Shown here in pieces: positions 50,001 to 58,600 of a stretch of 64,000 nucleotides of DNA. The notes beneath the pieces were generated by a model. That model did not search any database. It was not told the DNA's origin and was given only the letters and a program-made list of their open reading frames with translations. The stretch is from Oscillospiraceae bacterium (GTDB taxonomy: Bacteria > Bacillota > Clostridia > Oscillospirales > Oscillospiraceae). Location: contig JAGAQA010000035.1 in the NCBI GenBank assembly GCA_017622995.1, positions 1 to 64,000 of the forward strand, written 5' to 3'. Every line of letters begins with the position of its first letter. Within the stretch, counting starts at the first letter, position 1. The translations under genes and the position numbers were made by a program.

Positions 50001-50226
50001 CGTGACCAACTGCACCACCGCTTATGAGAACAACGGAGGCATCGCGTCCGGTACGATTGTCATCAAGAACACGGAGAGTGAGAATCCCGCATATACGCTC
50101 CCTGAAACCGGCGGAGCCGGTACGACCCCGTATACCATGGGAGGTTTGCTGCTGATGGCAGCGGCAGGATTCTTCCTGCTGTATAACCATTCCAAACGCA
50201 GAAGGGAAGATGCTTCACCTTCCTGA
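44023..50226 (+). CDS. Giant LPXTG-anchored surface adhesin with His/Cys repeats
   Basis: A 2067-residue cell-wall protein. A signal or anchor helix lies at about 27-46. Residues 55-395 contain fifteen H-x-H-x3-C motifs (HTHVQECY, HQHDNTCY and so on), nearly all followed by one further Cys in an (L/I)xC turn. Residues 425-1620 are a series of about 120-residue adhesin modules sharing a K.G..-G.I.WT..(V/L)N opening, likely isopeptide-stabilised. A SpaA-like domain follows (about 1660-1770, VVEITPPTGY), then a Cna-B domain interrupted by a Gly/Ser-bounded insert (about 1815-1945). The end has LPETGG, a membrane helix and a KRRRED tail for sortase anchoring. Start 44023 has AGGTG 8 bases upstream; a GTG at 44005 is possible. 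Confidence 0.9.
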   Translation: MKHSALQGAEKYMKAHIRKKRWYRVVTCLACVVVFCTTYALILPAITLENTGCEIPEHTHVQECYAQVTSVSHTEPVCTIEGLNIHQHDNTCYDSEGNLICRYANFVVHRHDSACFDKDGNLWCALPEIEVHQHTDSCYTQPEVHEHTADCFTLEQWEMTCVEHMHTENCYVQSQYLTCGREESEGHQHNETCMVERSEIQCGQEESAGHQHSESCMGENGEIQCGIAESRGHFHTESCMGIILEAQCGIAESEGHHHDDSCYETTQELVCEIESDHQHTDACYAWEQVLICDISTQLEASTEPVLTCREPEVILHKHTADCSDGNGYLICGMPQVLEHRHTDTCFETVQEAADTESLTCTLPEDETHTHTALCYGTWNLTCTLPEHTHTEECYASEEETGDYAVMLLDDGDSDEGIMPQTDSTETLTITSITGSGTKYDANGDYYTSDLRIEFTLTTSQIKTDAAYIYTYPEGVVVPTGLLNDQKDLLDSSGGKAGTYEFIDNGDGTYSVQIRFDESYVKSAGETITGYVQFKGELHAEEVQDGGSIWLVGHDNIGLIIPSDEIEYPANETNYYDIDVSKEGSYVQDGDKLVYTVYVRTSKGTPDPILFTDTITADGLTLGEPTVTVEKGCRYWYNENTYYDDPTWTKQNVAPSYSNGTISMSLDKLNVAETKDPNNTDCIKQDVYKITYTYDITGMDVSSVTPQNTVTVTATDTTKNQTITDTATVDVNVYKDQTRTLDKTGEYVPEDGKIKWTITVNANNKDLTGFTLTDEMLGDISQGTEISIQPNTGFEWVYATGTDENGDIPTTSTVTGLTFTAMEGAQTNNNQYTITYYTNAPSDTSTKTPVTNTVELETPGGEKTEKNVTVTVGGYTLDKNGWYNASNGKIEWTITLNQNRSDIAGATLEDAMFKGLTNTDFTIEPSEGFNWITVEDGTITGIRFNAGENDTNTNSYTIRYSTEVESSGEAQTVSNTAIFNPNPGGVGGEVIGTGEVTVGGYTIEKSGSADYWNYNGTVTWTIRINSNRLDITNATLTDEMFAALKTGDFTVSPDSGFEWIYAVDGDGNKTDTITGMKFTAAEGEKNTNYYSISYTTSNPSSWSDQTIQNTAFFTPDGKDPIPDDAKVTIPGKGSVSKSMDGAMISEDGSTAVITWTVTLDIPAGGLPAGTVIEDNVTQRDQWTVNTNQWMTRVQITAWATNMTWNNGAGATNVYTPSPMNVTFLASDGNTYNYSDISNNLNGYFDSLTYTVFRITFADGLIPPEGATKLSFTYCTTADLSSGQIGKNEYYNSVTVDGKSSNAAYTYYKPGVVKMNGSFQTGTTYTESEDGVLTWVVKVTLGSEESKSLTVTDTLPNYVVLDKLELRDANWNTKELTIGETRTYEWGTIGAYRVNVTQSGSNVVAVMTPATEDGFLPKNTELNFIYTCHVDKDSLADLETGKTYEFINKVTAKTDECSIGSSEQTQNWTYSTATSSSQYVDKTGSWDNDNRRVNYSVVLNPEGKDLLPDEEILTMTDTLTYTNSVDAWTETGGFQQKRFNIEVTLIQNSVRLFRRNEDGSKGQEITDWTWLYSVSSAQYNPNSITNTITATGIPDSTPLILEYAYTVYSDIEKGWVINDLGISNTAKLEGVNNAQDSESSTKVWKDSSSSAGVTTDKTFTLYKVEEGNYNNGLSGAVFAVYAYDTETDAYNDSEVKTYTTDSNGMFQIKWSDGGYAYNTLYKVVEITPPTGYRLPDTVEEYYFYFSSETDTEHTLPENLPGVAVDLSKTDKTVYAENVNNMTKITVNKQWFSADGSEIIGTKAGSVSFDLYQVASATPPGESGGSDSGGSSGGTGVSYRYTSNYYDEVASGTLSGFQIGSVVEVTVTMKTPSQWWKPPVTLTGLSGTGYWDDDGAIYTCQATITAESIVVDVSDSKGKFSVMITKISDPESGNTGSGDEEETGGDTSTTPSGTLYGTYTVSNTDGWTWTKGDLPLTGTDADGNTVYYTYYVVEHGVTNCTTAYENNGGIASGTIVIKNTESENPAYTLPETGGAGTTPYTMGGLLLMAAAGFFLLYNHSKRRREDASPS

Positions 50227-50478
50227 CGTACAAAAAATCCCCAATTCCCAAGCGCCCCTTTTTCAAACAAAGAATTGAAAAGCCTCTCGGAAGGAGATGT
50301 TGCTACTTTTACGGATATGGCCGGAAATGTGTTCATCTACAAAATGGTGGAACGGGAGACACTGAATCCCACAGATATTGAGGAAATGGAAGATGGAGAT
50401 TGGGATTTGACACTGTTCACATGTACTGTGGGAGGGAAAACCCGTGTGACAATCCGATTCAAGCTGGATAAAGATTGA
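50227..50478 (+). pseudogene. Sortase C-terminal remnant
   Basis: Immediately after the adhesin stop and in the same frame, codons read on into a sortase C-terminal half: LSEGDVATFTD, GNVFIYKMV, DGDWDLTLFTCT with the catalytic Cys (TLFTC), and the catalytic Arg in KTRVTIRF. The N-terminal half, including the catalytic His, is missing, and the only in-frame start is a TTG at 50275. A functional enzyme is not expected. The piece indicates that the adhesin once had its own sortase, so a sortase encoded elsewhere must anchor it. Confidence 0.8.
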
Positions 50479-50587
50479 TAGCCACAAGTCCAACTTGCCG
50501 TTTTCAAGCCGGTCGTTTTTTGCGGTTTTAATCCGCAAATACTCTTGCTTACTACATTGAGTTGCGGTATACTGTTCACAAGCGGAG

Positions 50588-50867
50588 GTGGTCACGATAA
50601 TTTCCAGACCCATTTATGTGGACAAGATCATGACATTCACGGATACGCCCTTTGTGAAGATTCTCACCGGCGTGCGCCGCTGCGGAAAATCTACCATTCT
50701 CAAAATGATTATCCGAGAAGACGCAGCGCCGGGAGTATGACCGGCTTCTGAATATCCGGGACAATTACCCCAAGTATGTTCTGAGAACGGATGACTTCGT
50801 CTGCGGGAACTTCGAAGGCATCAAAACCATGCATGTGGCGGACTTCCTTTTGTCCGATGAATTCTAG
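50588..50867 (+). pseudogene. AAA-family ATPase (DUF4143 type) with internal deletion
   Basis: From GTG 50588 (GGAGG upstream) one frame encodes RPIYVDKIMTFTDTPFVKI and the Walker A LTGVRRCGKSTIL, stopping at 50740. A second frame, from about 50719, encodes REYDRLLNIRDNYPKYVLR and TMHVADFLLSDEF, the usual C-terminus of the same family. About 300 residues between them are missing. Other members act as stand-alone ATPases of unclear role. Confidence 0.75.
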
Positions 50868-50900
50868 GGAAGTATTCCCTACCCACAAACACTAAAGTCT

Positions 50901-50934
50901 CAGCCCGTACTGATCAAATGGTCAGTACGGGCTG
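50901..50934. terminator. Hairpin downstream of the TPR gene
   Basis: CAGCCCGTACTGA and TCAGTACGGGCTG form a perfect 13-bp stem with an 8-base loop, between the ATPase remnant and the TPR gene stop. U-runs are weak on both sides. Confidence 0.6.
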
Positions 50935-50968
50935 TTGTCATGTCATTATGGTTCTGAGCGCTTTGCGT

Positions 50969-52339
50969 TCACGCTTCTTCCTGCAAAGCAGCCAGCAGCT
51001 CCCCGGCAGAGGCTTCCAGGGCTTCATCCCCGCTGTTGTCTATTACATTCTGAAAATCCGCCAGGGCCTTCTCGTTCTGGCCTATGGCGTAATAGCACAC
51101 GCCCCGGTTGAAAATGCATTCGAAAACATTTTCTTCCCATTGCAGCGCTTCCGTAAAATCCTCCGCCGCCTTTTCAAAGGCGCCCATAGCCAGCCGGGAA
51201 AGACCCCGGTAATAATAGGCCCCCGCAACAATTGTTCCGGTGTCCAGCGAAGCGGACAGAGCCGCTTCCGCTTCCTCATACCGCTCTTCCGAGAACAGCA
51301 GAATTCCCTCAATCAGAGAGGAGCTTGCCGTCATTTTTTCCTTTTCCTTGGCTTCTTTTATGGTCTTCTTGATAAAGTCGTAGTCCTGGGTCAGGTAGCC
51401 GCACAGAATCGCCTGCTCATAGTATTCCGCGTTGCCCTCATCCGAAAGCCGGGCAGCCTTCAAAAAATCTTCCCCTCCGGCGGCATAGTCTTCGGAATTG
51501 TATTCCCACAGACCGATAATCGCATAGTGCACACCGGTCATGGCTCCGGAATCCAGTGCCTTTGCCTTGCGGATATCCGCTGCCGCATTCTCTTCCAGAC
51601 CCATCAGATACTGTACCCTGCCCCGCTCCGCATAGGCAAGGGCCTTTTCCTCGTCATCCGCCGCGGCAAGAACCATTCTGTTCATGGCTTCCAGGGCGCC
51701 CTCCAGATCGCCTCCCAGCTCACAAAGGGAGGCCGCGGTGGAAAGCATCTGACTGTCATTGCCGCCCAATTCCAAATAGGTGCCTGCGTCCTGCGCCGCG
51801 CCGGAGGCATCCTGGTTCTGATAGCGCAGCTGGGCCCTGAGCAGGTAGGGCATGGGTTCTTCCGCATTGCAGGCAATGCTGTCGTCAAAGGCCTGACAGG
51901 CCTGTGTGGGGTCCTCCCCCAGCATATACACGCAGCCCAGGCGGCTGTACAACTCGGCCTTCTGGGCATCCTCCTGGCTCAGGGAAATGCATTTGTTCAG
52001 GAACCTGGCCGCCCGGTCGTAGTCGGTTTTCGCAATGGCAATTTCCGCTGCCTGCAAATGGATGCTGTAGGCATCCACACCGGTCAGCAGGGATTTCAGC
52101 CGCTGAAGCCGGCTGTCGCCAAGATAGGGCGTCGTATCCATCAGATACTGGGCCGCGGCCATCTGATCCGTTCCCCGATACCGCAGCAGAGAAAAGTCAA
52201 CATTCGTCAGCATACCCAGAAGCATGGCGATGATCAGGGCAGCGGCGGTCAATCGGATCCACAGGCCATAACGTCCGCTTTTTTTCGGCTGCTGTGGCTG
52301 CTCGGCAGCTGTGTCCTGTGATTTGATCTGTTCCTCCAT
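50969..52339 (-). CDS. Membrane-anchored TPR repeat protein
   Basis: A 456-residue protein. A Pro/Gln-rich cytosolic start is followed by one membrane helix (about 27-47), then about ten tetratricopeptide-like helical pairs (AARFLNKCISLSQEDAQKAELYSRLGCVY, AYYYRGLSRLAMGAFEKAAEDF, CIFNRGVCYYAIGQNEKALADF). TPRs mediate protein contacts; an outward-facing scaffold is likely. It lies downstream of the giant adhesin gene in the same direction, separated by the palindrome cluster, so it may assist secretion or assembly of that protein, but this is context only. Confidence 0.8.
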   Translation of the reverse strand: MEEQIKSQDTAAEQPQQPKKSGRYGLWIRLTAAALIIAMLLGMLTNVDFSLLRYRGTDQMAAAQYLMDTTPYLGDSRLQRLKSLLTGVDAYSIHLQAAEIAIAKTDYDRAARFLNKCISLSQEDAQKAELYSRLGCVYMLGEDPTQACQAFDDSIACNAEEPMPYLLRAQLRYQNQDASGAAQDAGTYLELGGNDSQMLSTAASLCELGGDLEGALEAMNRMVLAAADDEEKALAYAERGRVQYLMGLEENAAADIRKAKALDSGAMTGVHYAIIGLWEYNSEDYAAGGEDFLKAARLSDEGNAEYYEQAILCGYLTQDYDFIKKTIKEAKEKEKMTASSSLIEGILLFSEERYEEAEAALSASLDTGTIVAGAYYYRGLSRLAMGAFEKAAEDFTEALQWEENVFECIFNRGVCYYAIGQNEKALADFQNVIDNSGDEALEASAGELLAALQEEA

Positions 52340-52419
52340 GGCTCAATACCTTTCCGCTTTCATAAGTCTGATTGTATTATACATAACCCGCACCCCGGTG
52401 ACAAGCATTTTCGCAGACA

Positions 52420-52684
52420 GTCCTCCGCCATGGAATCCATGGCGGAGGACGCAGTCTGTCAATAAAGCCTCGCAGAGTTCGCTGCGTCAGCAGCGAAAAG
52501 AATCTTAATCATTTTCTGCCGGGGCGCGTACCTGGCAGAAAATACCTCTCAGGCTGCAAGTGTGGAATTTGTTCGCCTATGGCGAACAAATTATGCGCGC
52601 GGCAGACTGCAAAAACTGGCGGAAAAGCCCGAAGGGGTTTTCCGACAAGTTCAGTCCTCCGCCATGGAATCCATGGCGGAGGAC
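52420..52684. repeat. Cluster of six perfect or near-perfect palindromes
   Basis: Two identical 31-base palindromes (arms GTCCTCCGCCATGGA) lie at 52420-52450 and 52654-52684. Between them are TTCGCTGC/GCAGCGAA (52478-52497), ATTTTCTGCC/GGCAGAAAAT (52511-52543), AATTTGTTCGCC/GGCGAACAAATT (52566-52592) and CGGAAAAGCCC/GGGTTTTCCG-type pairing (52620-52644). The last 31-base copy ends 11 bases from the adhesin stop and may act as its terminator. No gene is present in 52340-52695. Confidence 0.8.
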
Positions 52685-52695
52685 GCTTATGGGGT

Positions 52696-55600
52696 TCAAA
52701 GCTCGCTGACAAGGTCAACGGTGATGGAAGACGCTGTGCTTTGTGCCGTAAAGATCACGTATCCGTTGGCAACAACGCCGGTCATTTCACGGACAGCTCC
52801 ATCCTCTTCAACCGTCACCGTATAGCGGCAGCCGTTGTAGGCGCTGCCCACATGGTAGCGGTAGATCAGGAGCCTGCCTGCGTATCTGCCAGCCGTATCC
52901 CGTTCAATCACCGGGATACGCACGCCGTCGGAAAGGATCCGCTCCACAATATGGTCGATTGCCACACAGTAGTCAAACAGGGTTTTGCCGGGAACCCTTA
53001 TGGTGAGACGGGTCAGCTTCTGCGCGTCACCGAACTGGTCCTTCCGCAGCTGCTCCGTGCCCACCCACAGGAAGGCATCCTTCAGATCGCGGCCGAAGAC
53101 CTCCAGCCCGGTTCCAGGTCTCAGATACTTCTCCAGCGTGCCATCGGCCCTGCGGACGAAGTATTCTCTTTGATCCGGGTCGTCCCAGAGTTTGTCAAGC
53201 CCATGGCCCTCCGTCTGCTCGCTGGCTCCCGTATCAACGATTCTGCGGATGAAGCTGAGGCCATAGACAGAGGTTGCGATGATGCCGCCCGCGGCCCGGA
53301 TTGCAAGCTCCGCATCCACAAAGCCGATATTGCCGCCCATATGGATGGTCACGTTGCCGCCGGAATCAATATCGATTCCGCCGCCGGATACCAGATTGCC
53401 GGGGCCGTCAATGGACACATCAGTGCCAGCCTTGATGCCGTCGATCACCAGATCGCTCTTTCCGCTTGTGATGTCCACAGCTTCGCCTGCAGTCACCTGA
53501 ATGCGGTCCACATACACATCCACAGCTACGCTGCCGCCGGCCTGAATCTCCAGTTCCTCGCCGCGGATGGCTGTACCGGGCTTCTGGTCGATGCTGCCGT
53601 CGGTGGTGATGTCCACGGAGCCCTCCGCAATCACGTCACCCAGAGACACGTTGTCTTCCAGATCAACCGCAATGTTGTCGCCTGCGGCGCTGAATTCCGT
53701 GGCATCGGTGGACCCGACGGTCACATCACCCAGAGAAATCAGGTTCAGGCTGTTCCCGTTGGTAATCGCCTCACCAATTCGGATCTCCTCCGGGCTGATC
53801 AGGCTGATTGTACCGTCCGCTTCCATGTTCAGCTCGCCGCCAACCTGGATGCTCACGTAGTCCTCATCCGGATTCCGGGTGCTGCCTGCGATGCTTCCGC
53901 CGGTGTGGATATCGGCATCGCCGCCAACCTGGATGGCCAGGCTGTCGCCCTGCTGCTGGGATTTCTGGATTTGGCCGATCAAAGCTTCCAGCGCGGCCTT
54001 CTCTTCCTCCAGGCGCTGCTGGGCTTCGGCAATGCTTCCCGGCGTATTCGCGTCGCCATTGAGCACCTCCAGCCGGGCCTGGGCCTCACGCAACGCCTTC
54101 TGGGCGTTGTCAAGCAGCTCCACAATAGGCTGGTACTTGGCCGCCACATCGGCGGGGGCGTTTTCCAGAGCCGTTCTGTAATCGTCGCCGAAAGCGTTCT
54201 TCAGAATCGTTTCCGCGGCGTCCACATCAGCCTTGGCTCGCTCCACATAATCCGTATAGGGGGCCGCAGCCTCACGGGCAGCGTCGTAAGCCTTCCGTGC
54301 CTGATCGATTTCAGCCGGATTGCCGCCGGCATAGGCATTTTCCAGATTCTGCTTGGCCTTCTCAAGGGCCGTGAACTTGGCCTCGATGGCCTCCGCCGCC
54401 TTCAGCCTTTCCTGTGCCGCCTGGTTCTGCGCGTTGGCCTGGGCAAGGGCGTCCGCCTTCTCGGTCAGCTCCTGCTGGGCCTTGGTCACCGCTTCCTGTG
54501 CCGCGGCGATTGCAGTCTTGTCGCCGCTTGCAAGGGCCTGGGAAAGGGCTTTGTTGGCCTGGGTCAGGGCTTCCTGGGCATTTTGCTTGTTCTCGGCCGC
54601 ATCGGCGGCCTTCGCCTGGGCCTGAGCCGCGTTGTCTCTGGCATCGGCCAGCTCCTGCTTCCGCTTGGCATCCATATCATTGTTCATGATGGCGTTCCAC
54701 TGGGCCTGCAGTTCATCCAAAACCGCCTGCTGGGCGTTGGTGTCCGCCAGCTGCTGACGATACTGTCTGAGCAGCTCCGTCAAACGGGAATCGGAAGCAT
54801 CCAGAAGGTTTCCGCCGACATCCATCCGCAGGTCGCCCTTTGCCGTCACGTTTTCCGCCAGCAGATCGCCCTGCTTCTGAAGGAGATTTACATCATCGCC
54901 GCTGAGGATCAGGGTGCCGCCCTTGGCTGCGTCCGTGACAATCTCAAAGGGATCTGTTTGCGTACCCACATCCGCCTGGGTGTGCAGCTCCAGGCTGCCC
55001 AGAGACTTGGCATAGCCGGTGAGCGTATCGCTTCCGTCCACGGTTCGGTCATTGACTGTCAGATTCGCAATGCCGTTGGGATTGTCGGCCCCAATCAGCT
55101 CGATTTCGATATGGCGGGAGGTATCCTCAAATTCCAGTTCCAGATCGCCGGTACCCTGTACATAGACACCGTCCTGGCTGGTGGTTGTCATGAGGGGATG
55201 CTCGCCGCTGATCTGCACCCGAAGGGGTCTGCCGCTTTCGCCCACACCGCCTGTTCCGGCATCCACAGTAACCTGAGAATCGCCGCCTGTGGTATGGATG
55301 TTCTGCTGGCCGGAGGCAAGCTCTTCTTCTGTCAGAACGCTGTATACACCGTCCGGAGCCGTGATGGAAATGTCATCCTTGGCCTGAATCCGGCCGATAT
55401 GCATGGTGCCTGTCAGTTCGCTGAGGTAGACGGAGCCGTTCTCACTCTCGGCATCGGTACGGGTACCGGCCTTGGGATCCAGATAGCGGACCCAGTCGTA
55501 CCGCACCACAACCTGCAGAGCCGCCAGAGTGGCCTTCTCGTCCGTCAGGAAGTTGTAGACACAGCCGTCGGTGGTGTTGGCCTGCCTGGTCAACTGGCGC

Positions 55601-58600
55601 AGATCCTGAAGGGCCATATGGGTCTTCAGCTCCGTTCCGTCTGCCATCAGCAGCGTCACTGCCACCGTCTGCGTTTCATCGGACAGCTCGTCGTAGCGCT
55701 GTGCCAGCTGGATTCCAATAACGCCCTTGCCGGGCAGGGCGCTGCCGCTGACTGTCTCCTCGGCATTCTGGTTCCTGTAGATATCCTCCACAGGCGCTGT
55801 AATCTTACTGGGCGTCACATCCCGCTGCTCCGTAACCAGAGGCTGCTGGGCGGAACCGATGCTTCCCTGGGCCTTGAGGCTGATCTCATCGGCCACAACG
55901 TTGGCTTTCCCGTCCTCCAGCTTCTTTGCATCGATGGCGCCGTTTACATTCTCGATGGTCACATCGCCCCGGCGGGACAGGATTTCTCCCACCAGCAGGG
56001 GATTGGCTTCCACCTGAATATGGCTTGCCGGATTCGGGTCAAATTCCGAGGTAAGGGTTCTTCCGCTGTCCACCAGAACATGGATATCGCCTTCGTTGTT
56101 CAGATACAGCGCTCCCTCAATCTCGCCGATGAGGATCTGGCTGCTTCTGGCCGGTACATCCACAAAGATGTTGTTCAGCATCTGCGTTCCGGCATAGGCA
56201 TCCAGGGCCAGATCGCCCATTGCCGCCGCCAGGGAAGCCATGGCATTCAGGTTTTCCGCCGCCGCCTTCCGATCCTGTTCCTCACAGGAGACCGCCAGGG
56301 CCAGGGCCGCCTGTTCGGCAGCGTTGACCTTTTCCCCGGCAAGCTTCGCCGCGTTCAGAACCACTTCCGCCGCTTTTCTCCCGGTCTCCAGACTGGTTTC
56401 ATGGAATGCGTCATGATTCAAAAGCTTTGTCAGCAGCGCGTCCAGAGCGGTCTGAAGGGCCGTAGCCTCAGCGGTAAGCTGATCACTGTCGGCTTCCAGC
56501 TGCTGTGCCTGGGCGTACAGAGCCTCTGCCTGGTCCATCAGGCCGTTCATTTCCGGATCCTCCGCCGCGTAGGCGCGGTAGCTGTCCTCAATGTCCGCCT
56601 TGCGCTTGCTCAGCTCCTGAATTCTGGCACGAATGCCCTTTTCCTGTTCCACAAGACTGTCGTACCTTGCCTTGCATTGGGCCAGCTCTTCCGCCTTTAG
56701 GGGCTTCTCCTGTCCCATGCGCTGGGCCAGCTTCTGCTTTTCGGCAAGAATGCTCCGCAGGGCATCCTCCTGCTCGGTGAGCGCCGTTTCAATGTCCGAA
56801 AGACCCTGTCCGTTGGACACCGCGGCGTTGTACAGGGAGGAAAGCACATCCGTTCTGGTCTGATCGTCCAGAAGCGCAAAGCCATTGACCAGATCATCCG
56901 CCGTAAGAGCCTCTCCGTCCTTCCGGTTCAGCGCTGTCCGGATGGCCCCGAGGGTCTCCTCGGAAAGGAGGACGTTGTAGAACCGCAGATCGGAATGACC
57001 CAGGTAGTCCTCTTCACGGATGGAAATCAGCTTTTGTACCATGGCATCCGCATCGGAGGCCAGGTAGCCCTGGGTAATCGCGTAGTCCCTGATCTCGCTA
57101 TAAATCCGGTTGTCATCGGAATCCCGCAGGTTGAGATCCGCGTAGAAGCCGCTGACCTTATCCACCACGATGGTGCAGGGTACGTCTATGTGGGCGAACT
57201 GCTCCGGTGTTCCGATGTCCCCCGCGGCGGCCAGCCGCAGCGAGGTGTCACCGTCCAGCTTCAGCAGCAGGCTGCTGTTGCCGGTAAGGGCGTTGATGCT
57301 TCCTGCGGAATCCAGCTCCGCGGCCACATCGGTGCCGACAATCCGGTCCACCCGGATGTCGTTGTCCTCGGCATCCGCTTCCGCGCCGGTGGTTCTCAGA
57401 TAGAGCTTCGCGCTGCTTGCCGTGATGGAACCGGTTTCCAGCCCATCGTCCGCAATCATCTGAAGCACAGCGTTTTCCCCGGAGGTGCCTGCCAGCAGGA
57501 TATCCTCCCGGCAGACATCGGCATCATGTCCCAGCACGGAAACCCCGCCCTTTTCGGACTGGAGCCGGACCTTGGACCCATCCTGGATGGTCAGTGCCCG
57601 ATCCGCAATGTTCTGGCCGTACTGGTCAATGTGCTCCTGGGTTCTGTCGGAGAGATTGTAGCTGATGTCAATTGCTCCGCCCGTCTGCACGTTCAGCTCG
57701 CTGATTCCGTGGGCCGTATAGACCTCACCCTGGGGCGTCAGCGCACCACTCACCTTAATATTGTTCGCGATGAAGCCGCCGTCTGTAGCGGTAATGTTCA
57801 TCACGGTGCCGTAGGCGTGCTCCGCGGGATCGGGAATGGCTGCTTCCGTCATCTGGGTGTATTGGCCGTCCACCAGCTTATAGACCCGGTCATGGTACAC
57901 ATTGCCGGTAGCCGGAGTCAAGCCGTCATCCAGTTTGATCCGGTCGTTGGGGGTATTCAGCTCCATTTCGGGGATCCGAACACCCTTTGCCGCCTGAATA
58001 TCCACAGTGGACGCAGTTGCATACAGATCCAGGGTATTGGAGGAAGAAACGTCTCCGTCCATATTTTCAATGTGGACCATGCCGTTTCTGGAGGTGATGT
58101 CCACACCGGTCTGGACGTACTCATAAACGCCATCCATCAGCAGGTGGATGTAGAAATCCTCGTTGGACCAGAGGATCTGTGCGGCGGGTACCGCGCTGGC
58201 GCTGTCCGCGTCCAGGCAGACCACAGTCACATCGCCATCCAGGTTGATGGGGAATTTGCTGCCCAGAATGTACCAGGTCTTGGAATTGACATCTCCGGTG
58301 CAGTCATCAATGGCCGCGAAGCTGGTCTCCACATACACCCGGTCCGTGCGGACATCGCCGCCCAGTGCCGTCAGCTCTGCCACACTGTTCTTGACCAGGT
58401 AGCGGCTGGGCTGGAGCTTGTCGCCGATGCCGTCTCCGTCGGTGTCCATGAAGTAGTCCGCCACAATGATGCCGCCGGCGTTGGAGGTCAGGTTCGCATT
58501 GGTACTGTTGGTCAGCAGAAGGCCGTCTCTTACCTGAATGTCGCCAAGGGCGGAGACCGTCAGATCCGCGTTGTCCGTGAACCAGCTGTCATAGTAATTC

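Noticed and set aside
50275-50478. Functional small sortase
   Set aside because: The catalytic His half is absent and there is no ribosome site at the TTG; it is a remnant.
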